Position numbers and translations under genes: made by a program | Origin: Edaphochlamys debaryana | Taxonomy: Eukaryota; Chlorophyta; Chlorophyceae; Chlamydomonadales | Reading direction: 5' to 3' | DNA: 64,000 bases | Assembly: GCA_016858145.1 (NCBI GenBank) | Contig: JAEHOE010000035.1 | Coordinates: 496,001 to 560,000, forward strand | Notes under the pieces: generated by a model | What the model saw: only the letters and a program-made list of their open reading frames with translations | The model's database searches: none | Told to the model about the DNA's origin: nothing | Shown: positions 13,101-22,949 of the stretch, piece by piece | How the letters are laid out: every line of letters starts with the position of its first letter | How positions within the stretch are numbered: position 1 is the first letter of the stretch

Positions 13101-16100
13101 GGGTCACGGGCAGGCAGCTGGCCCTGGGTGCGCAGCCCCAGTCGTCCACAGCTTGGCAACCTGCAACGTTCTCGGCTTCTCGCGGCTTGCAATGGCGCGC
13201 TCTTGGAGCCACTGTCTCTTATTTTGCTGTCGCTCCCGCTATCATCTCGTGGGCCCCCCCCCCCCCCCACACACACACACTACCTCTAGCCCCCCCCCCC
13301 CACACACAGCACATGTTCGAGCACCACGAGCACCTGCGGGCGGCCGAGGCGCGGCTCAACGGCCACAGCGGCGAGCCCCCGCGCGGCAAGCGAATGTCGC
13401 AGGTGGGTGGGTGATTGCTGGGCGGGTGGGCGTGTTGGACCGTACAGTCGCGCTTGACCCTGGGCTCGGTGTGTTATCACTTGTGAGCTTGGGCAGCACT
13501 GGGGCTTCGACCGGGGCTAGGTGCGCGCGCGACTGGGCTCACCATTCCCTTCCCCCACGGCCCCCCTTCCTCCCTCCCCCCTCCCCCCTCCCCCCCCAGG
13601 AGTCCGAGGCCATCCGCAACGTGGAGACCAGCGCCCAGTCCTACTTCGACCGCCAGCTGTTCCGGCAGGAGACCAACGTGCAGCGCAGGCTCAACCAGGA
13701 GGTGTGTGTTTAGATGCGTAGGGCGGGCGCGTGATACATACTCGTGCAGTTGTGAGCAAACGGGCCGCGGGTGTGTTGTGTGTGTGGGGGGTAGGCGCTG
13801 CTGGTGCAAGCCGAGGAAACAAAGGCGCGGCTTGCGTGCGCGTGCATGCGCGCACCGGGAGGGGGCCTGCGGCCAAGCGAGTACGTGCCAGCTGTTGCTC
13901 ACGAACGGCGGCCCCTCCAAACAACCCGCAAACTGTCAACTCAACCCACCCCGCCCCGCTCCTCGCCCTCGCAGGAGTTCATGAAGGGCAACTCCCTGTT
14001 TCTGTTCAGCTCCGAGTCCAAGTTCCGCTGGCGCTGCATGAGCCTGGTGACGTGGAAGTACTTTGACTGGATCATTCTGTGCATCATCGCGCTCTCCTCC
14101 GTGGCACTTGCCATAGACTCCCCCTCGCTCGAGGAGGAGCATCCCGAGATCACAGACGTGGGTGCCGCTGGGGGGCGGGCACGGGCGTGTGTGGGAGGGG
14201 GGAAGGGCCGGGCCGGGCCGGGCCGGGCAGTGACTGCGGCTTGGGTGGCTGGGTGGGTGGTGCTGGAGGTTATACACATGCGTGGGAAGGCGAGGACAGG
14301 AAGGAAGCGGCCGACACATGCGGGCAGGGCGGGACGAGGGAGTGATGCGGACGCGAGGGAGCCTTGCCCTCCTCTCCTGCCCCACCCCGACCGTACACCG
14401 GCCACACGTGATGCCGTGCCGCCGTACGCGCCGTACGCAGGTGCTGCGGTGGCTGGACCTGGTGTGGGCGGGCGTGTTCATCTTTGAGGCCTGCCTCAAG
14501 ATCGTGGCGTTCGGGTTCGTGTTCAACGGCCGCAACTCGTACCTGCGAGACCCCTGGAACGTGCTGGACTTCATCATCGTGCTCTCCTCCATCGCCATGA
14601 TCGGAATCCAGTTTGTGAGTCGGGCTCTTAAAGTGTCGGCATCCTCAGCCAATAGACAGCTTGTGGGGGTTGCGCATGGCGGCCGCGGGCTCAGCGCGCC
14701 TGCCGCCTCCACCTGCCCCCGGTCCCCGCTTCCCTTCCCCATCCTCACCCCTTCCTCACCCCGCCCTTCCTCACCCCGCCCTTCCTCACCCCAACCCCCA
14801 CCCCAACCCCAACCCCAACCCCAACCCCAACCCCAACCCCACCCCGCAGGGCGTCGCCGCGGGCAACAGCAACGTGCAGATGCTGCGCGCGCTGCGCACG
14901 CTCCGCGCGCTGCGCCCGCTGCGCATCGCCTCCACGCACGAGCAGCTGCGCATCGTCATCCTGGCGCTCTTCTCATCGCTGCGGTCGCTGGTGTACGTGG
15001 GCATCGTGTGCGTGCTCTTCTACCTGCTCTTCGGCATCCTGGGTGAGCTGGGCCCCCTCCGGGGCAGCCTGGGCCTGTCGCGGTGGAGAGTGCGGTATGG
15101 AGTTCTGATCTCGAGCCCTGGAACCCAAGCCCGAATTACGAACCCGTAGAGCACGTGGCGGCGTTGTCTTCGCACCGGATGGGTCGCCGGGCACGGGTTC
15201 TGGCCGTCGCGGCCTGCTGGGGCTTGGCCTCAAGAGTGACCGTTGAACCACCGACCGGGCCCAGAGCGCAAAGCGGAGTGCCGCACTCAAAGCTGTTGCC
15301 CCTGCCCTCAAATCCCCCACCCCCACCGCCCCCCCTCACCGCCCCCCCTCCCCCCCAGGCGTCAACCTGCTCAAGGGCGAGCTGCGGTTCTGTCAGGACC
15401 TGGCCACGGGGGACATGCTGGATGCCTGGACGCTCATGCCGCCGGGGGGCAGCATCAACAGGTGGGGTGTCGGGAGGGGCGGGTCGGGATCGGGGGCCTG
15501 GGGTCTGGGATCTGGGATCTGGGGTGGCGCGCATTACCCCTGTCGTACCGCTTCCGCCTGCCCATTCCTTCCTCCAGAACACTTCGGCCCTCCCTGCTGC
15601 TCCCCCTTGCCCTCTTCGCCAACCACGTTCCTTCCTCCAACCCACCTCGGCCCCTGCCTTCTGCCCCCCCTCCCCTCCCAACCCCAGCTCCTGGTGCAAG
15701 CAGCCCAACCTCACCGCCACCACCAGCGCCTACCACGCCCCGCTCAACCTCTCCTTCCCCGCGCCCGCGCCGCTGGCCACCGAGTGGGTCAACCCCGCCT
15801 TCAACTTCGACCACCTGGGCAACTCCATGCTGGCGCTCTTCAGGTAGGCGCACCCGGGTCCAACGCGCCAGGATCGAATGTGCGAGGCCGGTCGGGGTCT
15901 GCAGCATGCGACCCCCAGACCCCATCCGCAAGGCCCCCACCTGGGCGCCCCATGGGTGGGTGCTGCCCTCATGGTACCGGTACATGGGCCCGACCTGACC
16001 CCCTCCCCCCTTTCCCCGGGCCCTTTCCCTCAAGCCTGACCTCAAGTTTTGGGTCCGACCAGAGTCTGCGATCATACCATGACGCCACTGCCTCCCTCCC

Positions 16101-19100
16101 TCCTCCCTCACCCGATACGCAGCATCGCCACCACTGAGATGTGGGTCAACCTCATGGCGGCCTGCATGGCGGCCGTGGGCCCCGAGCAGCAGCCCGAGTG
16201 GCGCCACAACCCCGCCATGTCCATTTTCTTCGTGGCCTTCATCGTGGTGGGCTCCTTCCTGGTGCTCAACATGCTCGTCGCCATGTGAGTACGGCACCAG
16301 TGCGGCACTGCCGTACGGCGTACGGCAGGGATCGGCTTGATGAGGAACCTCGCGTTGAGACGCGGGGGGCGCCAGCTCTGAAGACTTCCTCTCCGCGCTA
16401 GCGACCCGACCCTCTGTGCCCCTGCATTCCTCAACATCCCTCCTGGCGAGCCGCGCCCCTCTCACCTCAACCCACAACCGCCAACCGCCAACCGCACTCC
16501 CGGAACCGACCCCCCTTCTCCCCTCCAGCACCATTGAGAAGTTCTCGGAGCTGCAGTCGCGGCACCTGGGCTACAACCTGTTCCTCACGCCTCAGCAGCA
16601 GGCCTGGGTGGACGTGCAGCGTGTGCTTGCGGAGACGCAGCCGGAGCGCTGCATCCTGCCGCCGGACGACAAGCACGTGTGGCGCAACAAGGCCTTCTGG
16701 CTCATCTGCAGGAGGTGGGGTGGGGCGGGCGGTGAGGGGTGGGAAGAGGTGGGGCAGGGTGGGTTGGGATGGGATGGGTTGGGACGGCAGGCAGAGATGG
16801 GGCGGCCGCCTTCTTACCTGTCGTGTCGTGTCCCCCTGCCTCGCCCGTTCGCTCCGCAGGCGCTTCCAGCTGACCATGTACGCCATTGTGTTCGTGAACA
16901 TCGTGAGTACGGCAAGCTGGTGTTCCACGACACCAATGCTAAAAGCTGATGGTTCAACCGCGCGTGGCCCTTCATCTCCCGCCTCACCCGGTCACACTCA
17001 CCTCCCCAACACCCGCCTTCCCCTTCCCCAAACCCCGTCCTGCAGATCTTCATGTGCCTCAACCACGCCGACCAGTCGCAGGCCTGGGTGGAAATGCGCT
17101 TCTGGGGCGACGTGGCCTTCACCTGCTGCTTCGCGTTCGAGGCGGCCATCCAGATCTACGCGCTCGGTCCGCGACAGTACTTCACCGACAATTGGTACAT
17201 CATGCTCTTCTCTATCGTCGTCGCGTCGGTTGCCTGCATCATCCTGGACGCGGTCGGCGTCGGCTCGTTCGTGCTCGCGCCGATGCTTCGCATCCTGCGA
17301 GTGACGCGATTCCTCAAGATCATCACCAACGTCGAGGGCCTGCACCACCTCGTCCGCACGCTCACGCTCGCACTGTGAGGGTTTGGGGGGGGGCGGGGGA
17401 GGCGGAGGCTTGGGCGAGGAGGAGGGAGGGTTGGCGCCTGTATGCCTGCCTGTTGGCTGACAGACCCAGCAGCACCAGAACCGCGCTCCTCCCCCCCTCA
17501 CACCGACCCACATCCCTCCCCCCCCGCAGGCCCGCGATCCTCAACGTGGGAAGCGTCATGTTGCTGTTCTTCTTCATCTGGGCGGTGCTCGGCATGAACC
17601 TGTTCGCGGGCGTCAAGTACGGCAATTACGTAACGCGGCACAACAACTTCGACAACTGGCCCAACGCCATGATGGCCCTTTTCCGCCAGGTCACGGGCGA
17701 GGTACGAGTCGTACGACATTTATCGTCACGGGTTGCATTTCCGCTGGCTACGGATACGGATCTACCTCCACTTGCCGCAAACCATACTCACCCGCCCACC
17801 CGTGCCTCCACACTAGCTCCTGCCCCTGCCCCTGCCCCTCACCCTTCGCCCGTGCCCTCATCTTTCGCCCATACGGTACCCCCGCCCCACTCAACCCCCC
17901 CCCCCCCCGCCGCCGCCCCAGTCCTGGGACGGCACCATGGCCGACTGCATGGTCACCACCGACTGCATCCGCGTGCGGGCCAACGTCACCTCGCCCAACA
18001 CGGGGCAGCTCCTGGTCGAGGGCAGCTACTGGAAGTGAGTCACGGCCTCAGGGGCAGGCCAGGCCGTTCCCCATTCCCCCTGGTCCCACAATGGCCACCA
18101 TCCTGCCTCATACCAGCACCCATGTGCCCTTGTACCTGTACCTGTACGGCACCCATCGCTGCCCAAACTGAGCTGGCTTTCGCGCTCCGTGTCGCACATC
18201 TTCCTCCCCGGTCCTCTCCTCACTCCCTCCGGCCCCCTACTCACCCGCCGCCCCTCCCCACCAGCCCCGGTGCGCCCGAGATCGAGGGCCTGCCCATGGA
18301 GGCCCTGGACGACCAGTGCACGCCCAACGGCTTCGTGACTGTGCTCTTCTTCATATCCTTCGAGCTGCTGTGCTCCTACATCATCCTCAACATCGTGGTC
18401 GCCATCATCTTGGAGGGCATGATCAACGAGGAGGCCGACGAGCTGCTGCCCGTGCCGCGGTCCGCCATGCTGCAGTTCGCCCAGGTGAGCGGCATACGCT
18501 GTACACCCGCCGTACAAGCGTGGCGACCTTGATCGCCATCAACTCTAGTCTTCTACCCCTGCGCCGGCCAACCTGACCAACTACCCCCTCCCCTCCCCTC
18601 CCTCGCCCCTCCCCCCCTTCATCCTCCCCCCTTGCCCCCTGCAGGTGTGGTCCGAGCTGGACCCGGGCGCCACCGGCTTCATCCGCGCCTCCGACCTGCC
18701 CGTGCTCATCATGGAGCTGGACCCGCCCCTGGGCAACCGCGGCACGCGCAGCATGCGGGTGGGCGCGCAGGACATCATCATGGGCACAGACATACCCAAC
18801 AGGGGCAACAGGTGAGGGGGAGGGCCCGGGGGGAGGGCGGGGGGAGGGGCTTTCCGCGGGTTTTTGGGTGGCGGCTGCCCCGACGACCCCGCCCCCTCCG
18901 CTGACCATCTTGACCTCTCTACACGCGCGAACTCCTCCGCCCGCGCGCCGACACTGTCATCCTCATTATCCCATTCCACCAATGGTCTCCTCATACCTTT
19001 GTCTCCCGTACTGCACCCCGACTGGCCCCCCCCCAGGTTCCACTTCGTGGAGGTGCTGCACGCTCTGTCCGGTCGTGTGTGCGGCGCCGAGCTGCCCGAC

Positions 19101-21480
19101 ATGACGGAGGACAAGGTCTACAACCGCCTGGCCAAGCGCCTGCCCAAGGTGGGACGAGACGCACGGGGAGAGTTTACCAGTACCGGTAGTTGACTGCACG
19201 GCCTGCACTCCAAAACCCGCCATCCGCGGCTCCCCTTGTTGGCCCCGTCCAGCCATGGAACTGCACCGCCACCAGTTGCCGCATCCCCTCCACCTTCTTA
19301 CGATCTTACCCCTTGCCCCTGCCCCTCCCTCCCCTCCCTCACGGCCCCTCATCCTACCCCCACAGGAGCCCCCCGACGAGGTCTACACCGCCGCCCACTT
19401 CCACGCCGCCGTCCACGTCAGCGCCGCTGTCAAGGGCTTCCTCATGCGATACCAGATGCGGGACAAGCTGGCAGAGTTCTACGCCGCGCTCGCCGAGATG
19501 GAGCGGGAAGAGGAAGAGGCGGCGCGCGTGGCGGCCATAGCGGCGCTCGCAGCGGAGGAAAAGGAGGCCGCAGACAAAAAGATGCTGGGCGGTACGCGCG
19601 GCAAGGGCATGCTGGGCCGTGCGATGGCCGGCATGGGCCTCAGCATGCGGTTGGTAGTTGAAAAGGCCATGCAGCGCCGTACGGCACGCGTCGTACCGGA
19701 GCCGGAGCCCGGGCTGTGGCCGCAGCCCGAGCCGGCGCCCGGCGCCGCCGGCCGCGGCCGGCGCAGCTCCACTGGCGGCACAGGCGCCGCCAACGGCAGC
19801 GGCAACGGGACCGCCAACGGCAACGGCCGGCGCAGCTCTGGCGGCGCCGCCAGCGGCGACGGCCGCGCGTCGGCGTCGCCGCCGGGGCAGGCCTGGGGCC
19901 GCGACCGGGACCGGGACCGGCCGCAGAGCGGCAGCCGGCACGGGCCGCAGAGCGGCCGCAACACGCGGCCCCAGAGCGCCCGTAACCGCCCCGCCAGCGC
20001 CGCCCGGACCCGCAGCCAGGGCCTGGCCGGGCAACTGGGGGTCAACCCGCGCGCGCCCAGTGCGTCCCTGGGTATGGCCCTGGCGCAGGTGGAGGCGGCG
20101 CTGCAGCGGCCCGGCTCCGCGCAGGCGGCGCTGCGGGGCGTGCTGCAACACAAGGGCAGCTCCGTGCTGCCCTCGCCGGGGGGGTCGCGGGAGCTGCCGC
20201 CCTCATCGGGCGTGAGCCCTGGTCCTGGTGGGGGGCGGGGGGCGGGGGTGGGAAGCCCCATGGCCCGGTCCCCGCCGCTCCCCAGCCTGCTCAGCCGCGG
20301 CTCGCCGGTGGAGGGCGGCGGCGCCAGGCCTCCGTCGAGAGCCGGCGGCCGCGACGGGCCCGCCAGCCCCGTACGGCAGCCGGCCGTACCGGCGCAGGCG
20401 CAGTCGCCGGTTGCCGTACAGCCCGAGCCGTTGGACGAGCCTGGACCTGAAGAGGCGCGGGGGCTGGTCCGGCTGGACTCGCTTACTAATGATGGCGCGG
20501 AGCCGGGGACGCCAGCCGGGCTCACGGCCCCGCCGCAAGCCCTCCTTGCCTCGCCGGTGCACCTGCCGCCGCGATCAGCGAGCGGTGCGTCCCAGCTCCA
20601 GAACGGAGGCAGCGTGGGCGGGGGCGCCTTGTCGAACCGGTCAGCGCCGCCATCGCCGTCGCGTGGTGGCAGCCTCGATCTCAGCTTGCAGCGGCCTCAG
20701 CGGGGGCCGCCGTCGCGCGGAACCTCCAAGGCCGGCGCGGCGGTGGTGTCACCGCGGCCGCTGCCCGCGCGCGGAGCGTCGGCGGCGGACGTGCCGCCCG
20801 CGCGTGCCACCTCTGGCCCCGCCGATGCGGCGGCCTCGAGCTCGGCAGCGGCCTCCGTGGCTGCGGTGCTGACGGCAGCGCCGCGCGTGGCGCCGCCCCG
20901 GCCCGCCTCCTCCCGCCCCTACCAGCACGCCAGCGGCGCCAGCCGCCCCCCTCCACCCCCGGCTCACACCACGGCGCCGGGAGGGGCGCCGCTGCCGTCA
21001 GCCGGCTCGCGCGGCGGCTGGGGCACACCTCTCCTGGCGACAAAGACAACAGTTACCCCCGCTGCGGACGAAGCTGACGCCGCAGACGACTTTCTCGCCG
21101 GCGCTCTGGCGGCCGGACCGACGGCGGCGGCAGCACCAGAACCTGACCCGGCGTTGGTGGCAGCCGCAGTGGCTGCCCTCGCCGACGCTGGCGGGAGCGG
21201 CAGCGGTGGCGGATGCTCTGGCGCCGGCGATGGCGCGGGCGGGATCCTCAAGTCGGCCGCTAGCCTGACAGCGATCCAGTCGGTTCGGGATCTGGGTCGG
21301 GAGGCTGACTCCATGGCGGTGGATGGGGACTTCGGCCTGGAGCAAGTGTTGGAGCAGGCTCGGATGGAGGAGGTGGGGGAGGCGGAGGCCGAGGGCCAGG
21401 GAGAGGGCGGGGCCCAGGGCCAGGGGGGCGGGCGAGACGGGGAGGGGCAGCCCGGGAGTGTGAACGGCTCGGTGCCGTGA
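4199..21480 (+). CDS. Four-repeat voltage-gated calcium channel alpha-1-like subunit
   Basis: The model has 38 exons encoding 2492 aa: 4199-4375, 4492-4611, 6068-6194, 6431-6604, 6822-6958, 7401-7525, 8078-8208, 8521-8582, 8868-8990, 9315-9359, 9499-9551, 9756-9834, 10099-10278, 10447-10617, 10836-10999, 11198-11468, 11688-11806, 11973-12227, 12357-12455, 12637-12763, 12980-13096, 13310-13402, 13600-13701, 13975-14157, 14441-14614, 14850-15042, 15359-15461, 15688-15843, 16123-16284, 16529-16714, 16860-16902, 17046-17374, 17530-17701, 17922-18034, 18265-18484, 18645-18811, 19037-19148, 19366-21480. Four six-helix repeats each carry an arginine-rich S4 and a pore loop. The pore glutamates are E397 (TMEGW), E832 (TGENW), E1292 (TTEMW) and E1584 (TGESW), the EEEE pattern of Ca-selective channels. 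It acts in the plasma or ciliary membrane. Chlamydomonas CAV2, a flagellar channel, belongs to this family, but I cannot say which paralogue this is. Exons 1-2 are the least certain part. Confidence 0.92.
6068..9834 (+). other. Channel repeat I (exons 3-12)
   Basis: Exons 3-12 encode roughly residues 100-451. The segment begins with ENPVRRFAIF leading into S1. S2 contains WEVVMRIVAKG, followed by the family-typical GWGLLDVLVVALGF of S3. S4 reads AIRAFRVLRPLRAVSR, with regularly spaced arginines. A long cysteine-containing extracellular loop (exons 7-9) precedes the pore helix. The filter glutamate is E397 in CITMEGWTD, which closely matches repeat I of animal Cav channels. S6 is LFLMNLALVVLYVQF. 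Confidence 0.9.
8998..9115 (+). repeat. GGGGA pentanucleotide microsatellite
   Basis: This is a nearly pure tandem array of GGGGA/GGGA units of about 115 bp, starting eight bases after the exon 9 donor of the calcium channel gene. It lies entirely inside intron 9. The G-run density makes it a potential G-quadruplex former on this strand and a likely length polymorphism. Confidence 0.9.
10099..10617 (+). other. Channel I-II cytoplasmic linker (exons 13-14)
   Basis: Two exons encode residues 452-568. Exon 13 is dominated by a run of Glu/Asp (about residues 470-495). Exon 14 is a Ser/Arg-rich stretch followed by KHSAWRRLRAALH, which leads into repeat II. In animal high-voltage Cav channels this linker binds the beta subunit. 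No matching beta-interaction motif is obvious here. The acidic run may bind divalent cations or interact with basic partners, which is inference. Confidence 0.8.
10836..12455 (+). other. Channel repeat II (exons 15-19)
   Basis: Residues 569-870. S1 is VITIAAILINTVVM. S3 follows the motif RFFRDGMNTFDTLVV. S4 is the most classical of the four, with SVLRTLRFLRLLRLATRW carrying arginines at every third position. The pore contains VTGENWNTVMYDG with filter glutamate E832. S6 includes YVVLNLFIAI, the conserved end of Cav S6. The extracellular loop encoded by exons 17-18 is cysteine-rich. Confidence 0.9.
12637..13701 (+). other. Channel II-III cytoplasmic linker (exons 20-23)
   Basis: Exons 20-23 encode the end of S6 (LLENFAANMG) and a hydrophilic linker to about residue 1017. 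It has another acidic cluster (EHDDEEETEEG) followed by a basic/Ser region with several predicted helical segments. No recognised domain is present. All four exon boundaries are phase-consistent GT-AG introns. The length, about 145 residues, is comparable to linkers in other Cav proteins. Confidence 0.75.
13975..16284 (+). other. Channel repeat III (exons 24-29)
   Basis: Residues 1018-1340. It begins with FRWRCMSLVTWKYFDW, typical of the S1 entry, followed by the S2-S3 motif RDPWNVLDFIIVLSS. S4 is LRALRTLRALRPLRIAS, closely resembling Cav repeat III. The pore segment reads FSIATTEMWVNLM with glutamate E1292. This departs from the usual TFEGW at the position after the glutamate (Met for Gly). 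S6 contains SFLVLNMLVAI. Confidence 0.9.
14743..14846 (+). repeat. CCTTCCTCACCCCG repeats followed by a CCCCAA hexamer array
   Basis: Inside intron 25 of the channel gene, three near-identical 15-bp units of the type cttcctcaccccgcc are followed by about eight CCCCAA hexamers. The tract ends two bases before the exon 26 acceptor sequence ccgcag. The hexamer is pyrimidine-rich with A interruptions and serves as the polypyrimidine tract. It is identical in sequence to ciliate telomere repeats, but an interstitial telomere is not implied. Confidence 0.8.
16529..18484 (+). other. Channel repeat IV (exons 30-35)
   Basis: Residues 1341-1695. Exon 31 is only 43 nt. The segment contains S1 (RFQLTMYAIVFVNII), S2 (FAFEAAIQIYALG), S3 (NWYIMLFSIVVAS) and S4 (MLRILRVTRFLKII), with fewer arginines than repeats I-III. 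The pore contains FRQVTGESWDGTMADC with glutamate E1584. S6 (SYIILNIVVAIILEGM) is followed by the start of the C-terminal cytoplasmic region. Confidence 0.9.
18645..21480 (+). other. Channel C-terminal tail: EF-like segment plus long low-complexity extension
   Basis: Exon 36 (residue 1696 on) carries VWSELDPGATGFIRASDL and then DPPLGN, matching the proximal EF-hand-like region found after repeat IV in Cav channels. Exon 38 is a single 2115-nt exon. It begins with an IQ-like stretch (VKGFLMRYQMRDKL), then a Glu/Ala-rich coiled-coil-prone helix. About 580 residues of Gly/Ser/Pro/Arg/Ala-rich sequence of low complexity follow, up to the TGA at 21478-21480. The frame stays open and GC3-rich, so I read it as genuinely coding and probably intrinsically disordered. 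Confidence 0.82.
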
Positions 21481-22949
21481 GGAGGGGCGAGGGGGCCGCG
21501 CGTAAGCGTGCGGGAGCTTTCGCCTGGTTGAGGCTGGAAAGCGGGCGGGGCTGCTTGGACGGATTGCGGCCTTTGTCAGCGCGCTCAGCCCGGATGAGCG
21601 TATGGTTCGGTGGTCACAAATGCTATGGACACGCGTTCAGGTCAAAAGGGGGAGCCTGATGTCGGCCACTATTGATCCAAAACTGAATCCTCTTTCTCGC
21701 CTTTCGGGCGCTTGACGGCCCAGTGTCAGCACTGTTCTTAATGCCTTGGTACTGTATCGCTGTATCGCAACGTGTGGTGGGATGGGCTAGATTACTGGAA
21801 CACAGGAGTGTGTGGACTGCCATGAGCTGCCTAGAGCCGCCCTGCATAAGGGCGCCGCCGGCAGCGTGTGGGACGCGGGGACTGTGGCACAGGGGCTACC
21901 AAAGATGCCCGCTTGAGGTGTACTGCTGGCCGTACGAGGCGCAACTGCCGATATGGGCTGTGGGCCGGTGTGGGTGTTATCAGCTGTGTGACGGGTCCCG
22001 CTGCGGATCGATGTGCGTGATCGATGGTCTCCTTGCTGCTTGAAGGGCACTGCGTATGGTGGGCGCGGAGCGCCATGACGCTTCAAAGCTCTTCAACTAA
22101 ACATCAGCACAGGCGTAGGCCAGCTGTGCCCGTGACGTGTGGACACAACGAGTGAGAGTTCGTACTGGAGGTGCCAGGCTGAGGTTGAGTCGGCTCCTGT
22201 AAGCGCAAGAGTCAGGAGTGAAGGGTCTGCCCATGTCAGCAGAGCGTTTGGTGGGTATGGCGGCTTGTCGCACACTAGCAGCAAAGTCACTTCAGCCTTG
22301 CTGGGATTTGGTCCCTCGCAAATAGCCTCGTGTCACTGCCAACGCATGGCAAGCCACCTGCCCTGGGACCCGGGGCGGTGGCCACCTGCGCGGACTGCGG
22401 GTCCAGACTCCAGAGGGGACAGACTGTCCCGCCTGCAATCCCTGCTTCCCTCCTAGAGATCCGTTCCTTACGAGCAATGCGGCAACAATGCCAACGCCAG
22501 GCATTGCAAGACATCCTGGGCACGTGAAGGGCTGGAGCAGGCAATGCAAGCCAACCTGGGACCGTGCCCGCCCCTGCAAGTGAACGACATGCCGACAGCT
22601 GACGGGAGTCGCGCGCCGCCCAAAGGCAGCTGCCGCTCATGGCTGGTATGCTTAAGTGAGACAGTCTGTAGCTCTGTGATGAGCAGTCGGCGCGGCGATA
22701 GGCGACTAGGCGAGCGAGGGCCCATGTTCGGATGCTGCTGTGGATCCCAGGATCCGGCTTCAATCGCTCAGCGCGCTCTTCGCAAGACGTCCGAGGCCAA
22801 GTCGCAAGCTATAGCACAGCTCGCTCCCTCTCATACGTTGCTGCATGCATACGCCATCATAAGCTCTAGGCGCAAGGAGCTGCTTGTCGCTGTCTTTACG
22901 CGGAAGCTCCAAACTCCATAGCAGGGCCAGTAACTGCGCACCGCTAGTC
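21481..22949. other. 3' UTR of channel gene and intergenic region before RAD51
   Basis: These 1469 bp contain no recognisable gene. The first ~720 bp most likely form the 3' UTR of the channel, because a TGTAA motif occurs at 22198. The remainder should contain the RAD51 promoter and 5' UTR. Composition is lower in GC than the coding parts. Several reading frames of 100-158 codons are open on both strands, but none shows family resemblance or the strong GC3 bias of the real exons. Confidence 0.55.
22198..22202 (+). terminator. Candidate TGTAA polyadenylation signal (channel)
   Basis: TGTAA is the usual polyadenylation motif in volvocine algae. This copy is 718 bp after the channel stop codon, a plausible but long 3' UTR. 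The call rests on motif and position only. Confidence 0.35.

Noticed and set aside
14786..14846. Interstitial telomere
   Set aside because: The CCCCAA repeat is not the telomere repeat of green algae (TTTAGGG/TTTTAGGG types). It is better explained as a splice-site polypyrimidine tract.
15455..16534. A 359-codon minus-strand frame
   Set aside because: It is antisense to channel exons 27-30, where the plus strand has clear transmembrane and pore motifs.
16949..18532. A 527-codon plus-strand open frame
   Set aside because: It passes through several introns of the channel gene. Only the short part at its end coincides with real coding frame (exon 35).
19354..20525. Long minus-strand frames opposite channel exon 38
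   Set aside because: They are shadows of the GC-rich coding strand. The plus frame has the IQ-like motif, continuous splice phase and the stop codon.
22287..22763. 158-codon minus-strand frame between the channel and RAD51
   Set aside because: It has no family resemblance, many Cys/Arg/Ser typical of random GC-rich frames, and overlaps the likely UTR and promoter.
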